From Stenotrophomonas beteli (GTDB lineage: Bacteria; Pseudomonadota; Gammaproteobacteria; Xanthomonadales; Xanthomonadaceae), in contig NZ_LLXV01000055.1 of assembly GCF_001431665.1 (NCBI RefSeq), forward strand, positions 62,001-126,000: a stretch of DNA of 64,000 nt, read 5' to 3'. The position numbers were made by a program, and so were the translations under genes. The number at the start of each line of letters is the position of its first letter. The first letter of the stretch is position 1. This document shows positions 35,365-43,304 of the stretch, in pieces. A model generated the notes under the pieces. It was not told the origin of the DNA. It saw only the letters and a program-made list of their open reading frames with translations, and made no database searches.

Positions 35365-35805
35365 ATGCGCCGTACCCTGATGATCGCCGCTGCCACCACG
35401 CTGCTGGCCCTGAGTTCCACCGCCTCCGCGCGCGATACCCGCGTCGAGCAGTCCCTGCAGGAACTGGTCAGTTCGCAGGCCGCCAAGGACGCCGGCATCG
35501 ACGGCAGCGTGCGCTTCTACCTGGCCGGCCAGCCGGTCAGCGTGCAGCAGCGCCTGGGTGAGGATGTGACCAACAAGAAGACCAATGCCGCCAACAAGAG
35601 CGACGCCGAGGCCTGCCGCTGGGTCGCGCTGTCGGCGCTGCGCGCGCTGCAGGATGGTGCGCGGTCGCGCGGGGCCAACGCCGTGGTCGACATCGTCAGC
35701 TACTACAAGAAGAACGAATTCAAGAGCAGCACCAACTATGAGTGCTGGGCCGGCACCTTCGTCGCCGGTGTGGCGTTGAAGGGCACCTACGCCAAGGTCA
35801 AGTGA
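35365..35805 (+). CDS. Small exported protein often misnamed excinuclease, end of APE operon
   Basis: A 146-residue protein with signal peptide MRRTLMIAAATTLLALSSTASA. The mature part has ACRWVALSALRALQDGARSRGANAVVDIVSYYKKNEF and ECWAGTFVAGVALKGT, a YajQ/YbjQ-like beta-alpha pattern with one pair of Cys. Such proteins are regularly named excinuclease ATPase subunit in databases, but there is no Walker motif or zinc finger, so that name is not supported. ATG 35365 is preceded by AAGGAG at 35351. It lies 62 bases after the ketosynthase and probably ends the operon. Confidence 0.75.
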   Translation: MRRTLMIAAATTLLALSSTASARDTRVEQSLQELVSSQAAKDAGIDGSVRFYLAGQPVSVQQRLGEDVTNKKTNAANKSDAEACRWVALSALRALQDGARSRGANAVVDIVSYYKKNEFKSSTNYECWAGTFVAGVALKGTYAKVK

Positions 35806-35859
35806 GTCACCGGTAGCGGCGGCCGTTGCCTGAACGCCGCCGCCACATTGCTGAACCCT

Positions 35860-35930
35860 ACCGGGGAAACACCGTCGATCGCGCCGCCATCGTCGGCTGA
35901 CGGCTTTCCCCGGTGTCGGCTTTCCGACAC
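35860..35930 (+). terminator. Inverted repeats after the APE operon, possible terminator
   Basis: ACCGGGGAAA (35860-35869) pairs with TTTCCCCGGT (35905-35914), then GTGTCGG-CTTT-CCGACAC forms a second hairpin (35913-35930). There is no T-run. Position between the last APE gene and ycgL suggests a transcript end or attenuator. Confidence 0.4.
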
Positions 35931-35965
35931 AATCATGGCTCTTCCCGGGTTATTGTCCCGCGGAC

Positions 35966-36226
35966 ATGCACGCCTACGTCTATAAAAGCCAACTCAAGCC
36001 GGACACCTACGTCTACGTTCCCCGACGCGAAGATTTCAGCGCGCTGCCTGCGCCGCTGCTCAAATCGCTGGGGGCGCTCACTTTCGTCCTGGACGTGGCC
36101 CTGGATGCCCAGCGCCGCCTGGCCCAGGCCGATCCGGACAAGGTCCGCAGCGAAATGAGCGAGCGCGGGTTCTATCTGCAGGTGCCGCCGTCGGTGGCCA
36201 GCCTGATGCCGCGCCACTATGACTGA
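35966..36226 (+). CDS. YcgL domain protein
   Basis: An 86-residue protein with the YcgL pattern: [21 protein letters not shown] at the start, [16 protein letters not shown], and [11 protein letters not shown] at the end. Function is not established in the family. Its stop overlaps the next start by 8 bases, so it is coupled to the ankyrin protein. Confidence 0.85.
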   Translation: MHAYVYKSQLKPDTYVYVPRREDFSALPAPLLKSLGALTFVLDVALDAQRRLAQADPDKVRSEMSERGFYLQVPPSVASLMPRHYD

Positions 36227-39200
36227 CGCCTCCCGTCCGCGCGCCCTGTCGATCGCCTTCGCGGTGGGCGCCGTGCTGGCGCTGGGTGCTGCCGTGGGCG
36301 GCGTTGCCGGTGCCATCCTCGCCGCCCTGGCGCAACCGGCGTTCGCGCTGGGCGTGTCGTGGTGGCGGCGCAGCCGCGCGCTGCTGCCGCTGAAGGTGGT
36401 GGCACGCCAGGACCTGCCGGCGTTGCTGGCGTTGTGGGCGGCGGCACCGTCGCTGCTGGCACTGCTGCTGGCCTGGCCGCTGGCGGCGCTGCGTGACAGC
36501 GGCAGCCTGGCGGCGGTGCTGGGCCTGAGCGTGCTGGTCAGCGCCGGCCTGCTGGCAGCCTGGCGCACCTGGCCGCTGTGGAACGATGTTGAACGCCTGG
36601 ATGGCAGCCTGGGCCAGCATTGGCAGGCGCTGGCCGGGCGCGACCTGACGGCCTGGCGCGGCCTCGGTGTGGCGGCGCTGGTGATCACGCTGGCCGCGCT
36701 GGTGGTGCTGCCGGCCTGGCCGGGCCTGCTGCCGGAAGGCGCGCGTTGGCCGGCCACGCTGGCGGTGGTGCTGCTGTCGCCGCTGCTCCATCTGCTGTTG
36801 CAGCGGGTGGCGCCTGCGCCGCTGGTCTCGCTGCGCCCGGGCGCGCTGGCCTCAGCCAGCAACGAGCAGGAGCCGCTGTTCACCGCAGCAGCCGAAGCGG
36901 CGCCGCTGGAAGCACTGGCACCGCAGGAGCTGACACCGGCGCTGTATGAAGCCGCCCGCCACGGCCGCATCGATCGCGGCCTGCAGCTGCTGCAGGCCGG
37001 TGCCGATCCTTACGCGCTGCCCGACCCGAACTGGCGCGACCAGCGCAGCCTGGCGGTGCTGGCTGCGGTGCTGCCGGACCTGCGCCTGCTGCGCGAACTG
37101 ATTGCCCGTGGCGTCGACGTGAATGCGCCGCATCGCGGCATGACGCCGCTGCTGGCAGCGACCCGCGACAGCTGGCATGGCCGCCCCGAAGCGGTGATGA
37201 CCCTGCTCGCCAACGGTGCTGATTCGCGTGCGACCGACAGCGATGGCAACACCCCGCTGCACCATGCCGCGCGCAGTTCCGACCCGGGCGTGGCGGCGCT
37301 GCTGCGCGACGCCGCCGCCGAAGTCGACGCGTTGAACAACGAGGGCTGGTCACCCCTGGCCGTGGCCTGCCAGGTCGGCAACTGGCGCCTGGCCCGCTTC
37401 CTGCTCGAACGCGGTGCACGCAGCGAACCGGCCGAGGGCACCCCGGTGCTGCTCGCCGCCGCCGCCACCGAAGACGACGACCCGGCTGGCGTGCAGCTGC
37501 TGCTCAAGCACAAGGCGCGCGCCGACGCGCGTGATCGCCAGCGCCGCAGCGCGCTGCACGAGGCGGCGCTGGCCGGCCACGTTGAAATCATCGGCGTGCT
37601 GCTGGCTGCCGGTGCCAACCTGGAAGCACGCGATGCACTGGGCCGCACGCCCTGGCTGGAAGCCGCCCGCGCCGGCCGCGCCGCCGTGGTCGAACACCTG
37701 CTGCCGCACAAGCCAGACCTGGTTGCCGTTGACGGCGAAGGCCGCAACGCGGTGCAGCTGGCGGTGATGGCCGAGGATGTCTCGCCGTTGCTGATCAAGC
37801 GCCTGGTGGAACTGGGCATCGCCGCCGACGCGACCGATCCGCTGGGTCGCCGGGCGGTGGATTACGCTGCCGAAGCCGGCCGCTGGGCGATCGTGGCGCT
37901 GCTGGATCCGTCCTATCCGTTGCCGGCTGCGGTCAGCGACGGCCTGGCCGAGCGCGGCGAAGCGGCCGCGGCCAGCGGCCTGCTGCCGGATCGCCCGCCG
38001 CTGACCCTGCTGCGCGAAGCGCTGGGCTTCGGCAACACCGACGGCATGGCGGCACTGGCCAGGCTGTGCCAGCCCGAAGAACTGGGCAGCCTGCTGCTCG
38101 ATCCGGAACTTGCGCTTGAGCCGGACGCGGTCGATTGGCTGCTGGCGCACGGCGCTGATCCCTACGTACGTGATGCCTGCGCGGACACGCCGATGTTCGC
38201 GCTGCTGTCGCGCGGCATCGATGCGGTACCGGCGCTGCAGGTGATGCTGCAGCGGGGCCTGTCGCCCGCCGGTCGCGGTGGGCTGGCACGCTTCCTGGCC
38301 GCCTGTGCGCAGCACGACCAGGCCGCCCGTGGCCTGGAGCAGCTGGCGCTGGAACTGCTGGAACGCGGCGCCGACCCGTTCGCCGCGTCCCCGGCCGGTG
38401 ATCCGCCGCTGTCGCTGGCGGTGCGCCTGGGCTGGCTGCGCCTGCAGCAGGCCCTGCTAAAAGCGGGCGTCGATCGCGAAGCGCGCGACAGCCACGGCAT
38501 GACCGCGTTGCACCTGGCCACCGCGCTGGCCCGCGAAGGCGCGCTGAAGCTGCTGGTGCAGCACGGCGCCTCGCCGGAAGCACGCGCCGCCGATGGCCAG
38601 ACACCACTGGGCGTGGCGTTGTCGATCGGCCGCCGCGATCTGGCCGACTGGCTCGATTGGCGGGTGTGGCCGTTGCCGCGCCGTACGCTGCGCGAGGCCG
38701 ATCTGCCGGCCGCCGCAATGGCCGGTGACGTGGATGCGGTACGCCGCCTGATCGATCTGGGCTTCGCCGTCGATGCCGTCGATGCGCAGGGCTGCACCGC
38801 GCTGTTGCGCGCGGCTGGTGGTGGCCATCTGGCGGTGACCGACCTGCTGCTGGCGCGCGGTGCCGATCCGCAGCACGCGGCGGCCAGTGGTGCCACGCCG
38901 CTGTCGGCGGCGGTCAGCATGCGCCAGGTGGATATCGTCTCGGCCCTGCTGGATGCCGGCGCCAAGCTGGAACATCGCCTGCCGGGCGGGGTGACCGTGC
39001 TGATGCTGGCCTCGGCGCTCGGCCTGCCGGACATCGTGGCGCGCCTGCTGACCGCCGGTGCCGACGTCCATGCCGGTGACGCGCAGCAGCTGGGGCCGCT
39101 GCATTGTGCCGCGCTGTACGGCTTCAGTGCGCGTGACCGCTCGCGCCTGCTGGCCCTGCTCGACACCCTGCTGCTGGCCGGTGCCGAACCGGACCAGGCT

Positions 39201-39557
39201 GCGGCCGGTTCGGTCACGCCGCTGCTGCTGCTGCTGGGCGCGCGCGCCGAACCGGGCACCGCCTGCGATGAGCAGGTGGTGATGGCGGCGGTGGAGCGCC
39301 TGCTCGATGAAGAGGTGAGCCTGGAGGTGCGTGACCCGCGCGGCTTCGGCCCGCTGCACCTGGCCGCGCTGCATGGCCTGCCGTTGCTGGTGCAGCGCCT
39401 GTTGCGCGCCGGTGCCGATCCGGAGGCGCGTGACAGCCTCAACCGCAGCCCGCGCGAGATCGCAGTGATGCGCGGCTTCATCGATGTGGCTGGCGAGTTC
39501 GAACCCCGCGTGCCGGGCGTCTCGTCGATGGCACGGTTCCTGCGCGACAACGGCTGA
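36219..39557 (+). CDS. Large membrane protein with C-terminal ankyrin repeats
   Basis: A 1112-residue protein. The first about 200 residues hold five or six hydrophobic segments ([92 protein letters not shown]). From about residue 240 on, ankyrin repeats follow: [107 protein letters not shown]. The repeats probably face the cytoplasm and bind proteins; the partner is unknown. The gene is coupled to ycgL and followed by a GGGGTCAG palindrome. Confidence 0.88.
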   Translation: MTDASRPRALSIAFAVGAVLALGAAVGGVAGAILAALAQPAFALGVSWWRRSRALLPLKVVARQDLPALLALWAAAPSLLALLLAWPLAALRDSGSLAAVLGLSVLVSAGLLAAWRTWPLWNDVERLDGSLGQHWQALAGRDLTAWRGLGVAALVITLAALVVLPAWPGLLPEGARWPATLAVVLLSPLLHLLLQRVAPAPLVSLRPGALASASNEQEPLFTAAAEAAPLEALAPQELTPALYEAARHGRIDRGLQLLQAGADPYALPDPNWRDQRSLAVLAAVLPDLRLLRELIARGVDVNAPHRGMTPLLAATRDSWHGRPEAVMTLLANGADSRATDSDGNTPLHHAARSSDPGVAALLRDAAAEVDALNNEGWSPLAVACQVGNWRLARFLLERGARSEPAEGTPVLLAAAATEDDDPAGVQLLLKHKARADARDRQRRSALHEAALAGHVEIIGVLLAAGANLEARDALGRTPWLEAARAGRAAVVEHLLPHKPDLVAVDGEGRNAVQLAVMAEDVSPLLIKRLVELGIAADATDPLGRRAVDYAAEAGRWAIVALLDPSYPLPAAVSDGLAERGEAAAASGLLPDRPPLTLLREALGFGNTDGMAALARLCQPEELGSLLLDPELALEPDAVDWLLAHGADPYVRDACADTPMFALLSRGIDAVPALQVMLQRGLSPAGRGGLARFLAACAQHDQAARGLEQLALELLERGADPFAASPAGDPPLSLAVRLGWLRLQQALLKAGVDREARDSHGMTALHLATALAREGALKLLVQHGASPEARAADGQTPLGVALSIGRRDLADWLDWRVWPLPRRTLREADLPAAAMAGDVDAVRRLIDLGFAVDAVDAQGCTALLRAAGGGHLAVTDLLLARGADPQHAAASGATPLSAAVSMRQVDIVSALLDAGAKLEHRLPGGVTVLMLASALGLPDIVARLLTAGADVHAGDAQQLGPLHCAALYGFSARDRSRLLALLDTLLLAGAEPDQAAAGSVTPLLLLLGARAEPGTACDEQVVMAAVERLLDEEVSLEVRDPRGFGPLHLAALHGLPLLVQRLLRAGADPEARDSLNRSPREIAVMRGFIDVAGEFEPRVPGVSSMARFLRDNG

Positions 39558-39562
39558 GAGTC

Positions 39563-39601
39563 GGGGTCGGATCCCTTTCCGAAGGAAAGGGCTCTGACCC
39601 C
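39563..39601. repeat. Palindromic repeat, GGGGTCAGATCCCTTT family (copy 3)
   Basis: GGGGTCGGATCCCTTTCC, a short loop, GGAAAGGGCTCTGACCCC. Placed 6 bases after the ankyrin gene and before the convergent antiporter gene. Confidence 0.75.
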
Positions 39602-39677
39602 AACACCGCGCTGCCGGATTCTGCAGTGGGTGGTGCCTGCCAGCGGCCGGCTCTACCGCAATCCGTGGTCGGCACGC

Positions 39678-41456
39678 CTACTCGCCGTCGCTTTCCGCGT
39701 CAGCTTCGAACAGGTGCATCAGATCGTTGCGTGCATCACGCGAGGTCTGGATCACGGCGGCCTCGTCGTCGTAGACCAGGTACTGGTCGCGCAGCAGCTG
39801 TTCGTCATGCTCGCGGAAGCGCTGCACGTGGCGTTCGGCCACGCTCGCCGCCACGCCCAGTGCGGTCAGCACGCGCCCGCTCATCTCCAGGCTGGTGCCG
39901 AATACTTCACGGAACGGTTCGGCCGACATGTCCATCAACCGCCACGCATGCTGGCGGTTGCGCGCACGCGCCAGTACCGTCGCGTCCGGGTACAGCCGGC
40001 GCACCATGCGTACCGCGCGCAGGTTGGTTTCCGGGTCATCGACGGTGATCACGAACACATCGATGTGCTCGCCGCCGGCCGCGCGCAGCATCTCCGGCCG
40101 GGTCGGGTCGCCGTAGTACAGCTGGTTGCCGAATCGGCGCAGGTCGGCCACGGTGTCCGGGTTCGCCTCCAACGCCACGAACGGCACCTTCTGCGCGGTC
40201 AGCAGGCGCGCGATCACCTGGCCGAAGCGGCCCATGCCGGCAATCAGCACCTTCGGCCGGTTGTCCGGTGCCACCTTGTCGGCGTCGGCGGCCTCGCGCG
40301 GCGCGGCCTTTTCCTGCCCGAGCAGCTTCAGCAGCGCGATCATCAGCAGGGGGGTGATCGCCATCGACAGGCCGACGATCGCCACCAGCCGGTCGTGGTT
40401 GGCGTTGCCCAGCAGGTGCGCGCGCTGCGCCTCGTTGAAGACCACGAAGGCGAACTCGCCGCCCAGCCACAGCACGCTGCCCAGCAGCAATGACTGCCGC
40501 GAACTGAGCCTGGCGATACGACCGACCGCGTACAGCAGGCTGAACTTGACCACCAGCAGGATGCCGACGCCGCCGGCGATCATCCACGGTTCGGCGGCGA
40601 TGCGGTCCAGATCGATGCCCATCCCCACCGCAATGAAGAACAGGCCGAGCAGCAGGCCCTTGAACGGCTCGATCTGCGATTCCAGCTCGTGCCGGAACTC
40701 CGAATCGGACAGCAGCACGCCGGCCAGGAAGGCGCCCAGGCTGGGGCTGAGGCCGGCCTCCTGCATGAACCAGGCGGTGCCCAGCACCACCAGCAGCGCA
40801 GTGGCGGTGAACACTTCGGGGCTGCGGGTACGCGCGATGGTGCTGAACACCCGGCGCAGTACCGGCCGCCCGCACAGGATCACCACCGCCAGCGCGCCCA
40901 GCGCCACCGCCGCGTCCTCCCAGCGCAGGGTCTCGTTCTTCACCCCGCCCAGCAGGGGGATGGCGGCCAGCAGCGGAATCGCGATCAGGTCCTGGAACAG
41001 CAGGATGGCAAAGCCCAGCCGGCCATGGTCGCTGTTGATCGCCTTGTGCTCGGACAGCAGCTGCAGGCCGACGGCCGTGGATGACAGCGCCAGCGCCACG
41101 CCCACCACCAGCGCGCTTTTCCACTGGAAATGGTCGAGCAGCAGCAGGCCGCCCAGCACCAGCCCGGACAGCGCTACCTGCGCCGCGCCGGCACCGAACA
41201 CCGAGCGCCGCATCACCTTCAGGCGTGCCGGCGACAGTTCCAGGCCGATCACGAACAGCAGCATCACCACGCCGATCTCGGCGGCGCCGAGGATGCGGTC
41301 GGCGTCCTGCACGAAGCCCAGCCCGTCCGGCCCGAGCACCACGCCGGCGGCCAGGTAGCCCAGCACCGCGCCGAAGCCGAACTTCTTGAACACCGGCACG
41401 GCGATGACCGCCGCCAGCAGCAGCACCAGCGCCAGTTCCAGACCACCGCTATGCAT
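39678..41456 (-). CDS. Kef-type potassium/proton antiporter (CPA2 family)
   Basis: A 592-residue membrane transporter. The antiporter domain covers about residues 1-385 with some 12 helices; GLELSPARLKVMRRSVFGAG and ALALSSTAVGLQLLSEH are the KefB/KefC marks, and LFQDLIAIPLLAAIPLL holds the conserved Asp. A TrkA-N (RCK) domain follows from about 412, beginning KVLIAGMGRFGQVIARLL, with GDPTRPEMLRAAG. The C-terminus has no separate TrkA-C domain. No kefF/kefG-type ancillary gene is adjacent. It probably guards against electrophiles or adjusts pH and K+. It is divergent from mgtE. Confidence 0.92.
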   Translation of the reverse strand: MHSGGLELALVLLLAAVIAVPVFKKFGFGAVLGYLAAGVVLGPDGLGFVQDADRILGAAEIGVVMLLFVIGLELSPARLKVMRRSVFGAGAAQVALSGLVLGGLLLLDHFQWKSALVVGVALALSSTAVGLQLLSEHKAINSDHGRLGFAILLFQDLIAIPLLAAIPLLGGVKNETLRWEDAAVALGALAVVILCGRPVLRRVFSTIARTRSPEVFTATALLVVLGTAWFMQEAGLSPSLGAFLAGVLLSDSEFRHELESQIEPFKGLLLGLFFIAVGMGIDLDRIAAEPWMIAGGVGILLVVKFSLLYAVGRIARLSSRQSLLLGSVLWLGGEFAFVVFNEAQRAHLLGNANHDRLVAIVGLSMAITPLLMIALLKLLGQEKAAPREAADADKVAPDNRPKVLIAGMGRFGQVIARLLTAQKVPFVALEANPDTVADLRRFGNQLYYGDPTRPEMLRAAGGEHIDVFVITVDDPETNLRAVRMVRRLYPDATVLARARNRQHAWRLMDMSAEPFREVFGTSLEMSGRVLTALGVAASVAERHVQRFREHDEQLLRDQYLVYDDEAAVIQTSRDARNDLMHLFEADAESDGE

Positions 41457-41510
41457 GGGAATACCTGGTCATGGCTGAAGCCCGTCGTGTGTCGATCCGG
41501 AGGGGAAGGC

Positions 41511-41647
41511 GTGGCGGACGCCACCGCGCCATTATGCGCGCCGCCCCGTGTACGGACGAGAACAACCCGCCGGGCACCAGGCTCCCCCGGGTTGACCTGC
41601 ATGGCGCGCAGGTCCAGACTGCCCGCCGCTGGCGGCGCGTCCGCCAG
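41511..41647 (+). other. Hairpin-rich spacer between the antiporter and mgtE, possible mgtE leader RNA
   Basis: The 334-base gap between divergent genes has four clean hairpins: GTGGC-GGAC-GCCAC (41511-41524 region), CAACCCG/CGGGTTG (41563-41594), GACCTGC-ATGGCGC-GCAGGTC (41594-41614) and CTGGCGG-CGCGT-CCGCCAG (41629-41647). If transcribed with mgtE they would form a structured 5' leader ending about 143 bases before the start codon. I see neither an M-box nor a yybP-ykoY consensus, so any regulatory role is inferred. No ORF in the gap looks coding. Confidence 0.4.
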
Positions 41648-41790
41648 TACACGCATCCCGGAGTCCCCAACCCATGTCCAGCGACAGTAGAAGTCGACCT
41701 CGTTCGACGCCAGCGATGGCCACCGCCTGACATCGGGATGGTTCGCCTGCGTTGGCGTTGCGCGAGGTCGCACCCCACAAGGCAGAACCG

Positions 41791-43161
41791 ATGAACCAGA
41801 AGCAATTGCTGCGCCCGGTGGCAGATGCCGCCGCACTGGCCGCGCCACTGGCGAACTACAACACGGCCGATGCGGTTGAGTTCCTCAACACGCTGGAACT
41901 GACCCGCGCCGCGGAAACGCTGGCGGCGCTGCCGTTGCCGCGCGCGGTGAAGATGCTCGAAGCGCCCGAACTGCAGCGCAGCGGCGAGCTGGTGGCGGCG
42001 CTGCCGCCGGCCCGCGCCGCTGCCCTGCTCGGGCTGATGGCCGACGACCGCGCCACCGATATCGTCCACGAACTGGACGAGGAAGAGCGCGCGCGGCTGA
42101 TTCCGCTGCTGGGCACCGATGCCCGCCAGGCCATCCAGAAGCTGCTCAGCTACCCGCCCAACACCGCCGGCGCGCTGATGACCACCGAATACGTGGCGGT
42201 GCCCGCCAGCTGGACGGTGGCGCAGACCCTGCAGCACATCCGCCAGGTCGAGCGCACGCGCGAAACGGTGTACGCGATCTACGTGCTGGAGCCGGCCAGC
42301 CAGCAGCTGCAGCAGGTGGTGACCATGCGCCGGCTGATCACCGGCCTGCCGGAGGAATCGATCCTGGACGTGGCCCAGGTCAACCCACCGGTGACGGTGG
42401 ATGCGCTGATGGACCAGGAAGAAGTGGCGCGGCTGATCCGCCGCCACGACCTGCTGGCGATTCCGGTGGTCGATGCGCAGCAGCAGATGCTCGGCATCGT
42501 CACCGTCGACGACGTGCTCGATGCACTGATCGAGGAATCCACCGAAGACGCGCACAAGTTCGGCGGCATGGAAGCGCTGGACAAGCCGTACATGCAGATC
42601 GGCTTCTTCGAGATGCTGCGCAAGCGTGCCGGCTGGCTGAGCGTGCTGTTCGTGGGCGAGATGCTGACCGCCAGCGCGATGCAGCACTACGAGGATGAGC
42701 TGGCACGCGCGGTGGTGCTGACCCTGTTCATCCCGTTGATCATGAGTTCGGGCGGCAACTCCGGCTCGCAGGCCACCTCGCTGCTGATCCGCAGCCTGGC
42801 GCTGCGCGAACTGCGCCTGCGCGACTGGTGGAAGGTGGCCATCCGCGAGATCCCCACCGGCATGGTGCTGGGCGCCATCCTCGGCTGCCTGGCGATCGTG
42901 CGCATCGTGATCTGGCAGCTGGGCGGCCTGCATGACTACGGTGAGCACTGGATCCTGCTGGCGCTCACCATCGGCGCCGCCCTGGTGGGCATCGTCACCT
43001 TCGGTTCGCTGTCCGGCTCGATGCTGCCGTTCATACTCAAGCGCCTCGGCTTCGATCCGGCCAGCGCCTCCGCCCCGTTCGTGGCTACCCTGGTGGACGT
43101 GACCGGACTGGTGATCTATTTCAGCATCGCCGCGCTGATCCTGCACGGCACCTTGCTGTAA
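41791..43161 (+). CDS. mgtE: Magnesium transporter MgtE
   Basis: A 456-residue Mg2+ channel. The N-terminal superhelical domain (ADAVEFLNTLELTRAAETL, about 25-130) is followed by two CBS domains (about 140-255; LMTTEYVAVPASWTVAQTL, VVDAQQQMLGIVTVDDVLDAL) and five membrane helices from about 285. The last part has MSSGGNSGSQATSLLIRSLA, which is the pore sequence, and FVATLVDVTGLVIYFSIAAL. ATG 41791 fits the family start; upstream in-frame sequence is not conserved. A GTAG repeat unit follows. Confidence 0.94.
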   Translation: MNQKQLLRPVADAAALAAPLANYNTADAVEFLNTLELTRAAETLAALPLPRAVKMLEAPELQRSGELVAALPPARAAALLGLMADDRATDIVHELDEEERARLIPLLGTDARQAIQKLLSYPPNTAGALMTTEYVAVPASWTVAQTLQHIRQVERTRETVYAIYVLEPASQQLQQVVTMRRLITGLPEESILDVAQVNPPVTVDALMDQEEVARLIRRHDLLAIPVVDAQQQMLGIVTVDDVLDALIEESTEDAHKFGGMEALDKPYMQIGFFEMLRKRAGWLSVLFVGEMLTASAMQHYEDELARAVVLTLFIPLIMSSGGNSGSQATSLLIRSLALRELRLRDWWKVAIREIPTGMVLGAILGCLAIVRIVIWQLGGLHDYGEHWILLALTIGAALVGIVTFGSLSGSMLPFILKRLGFDPASASAPFVATLVDVTGLVIYFSIAALILHGTLL

Positions 43162-43181
43162 GCCGGAACCATCGTGCTCCG

Positions 43182-43205
43182 GTAGGTGCCGACCTTGGTC
43201 GGCAC
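43182..43205. repeat. GTAG-type repeat unit (single)
   Basis: GTAGGTGCCGACCTTGGTCG continuing to GCAC at 43205, one stem of the GTAG family. The same unit stands at 47339. Confidence 0.7.
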
Positions 43206-43212
43206 GCAGAAC

Positions 43213-43289
43213 AAAAAGGGGACGGAGGGGATTAAGCCGTTTAAGGCACATGAGGTGGAAACGACTTGATCCCCTCCGTCCCCTTTTTT
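43213..43289. repeat. Long palindrome with AAAAAGGGGACGGAGGGGAT arms
   Basis: Arms of 20 bases match perfectly (43213-43232 and 43269-43288), extended by TAAG against CTTG (one G-T pair), around a 28-base centre. The right arm ends with TTTTTT, so it could end transcription in the plus direction; the left arm does the same for the minus strand. It lies only 16 bases before the start of the next gene. Similar arms are known as dispersed palindromes in many proteobacteria. Confidence 0.8.
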
Positions 43290-43304
43290 GGGTACCGTAG
43301 GCGC

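Noticed and set aside
35365-35805. Excinuclease ABC subunit
   Set aside because: There are no ATP-binding or zinc-finger motifs; the protein is small and exported.
41457-41790. M-box or yybP-ykoY riboswitch before mgtE
   Set aside because: Hairpins are present but I could not find the conserved core of either class.
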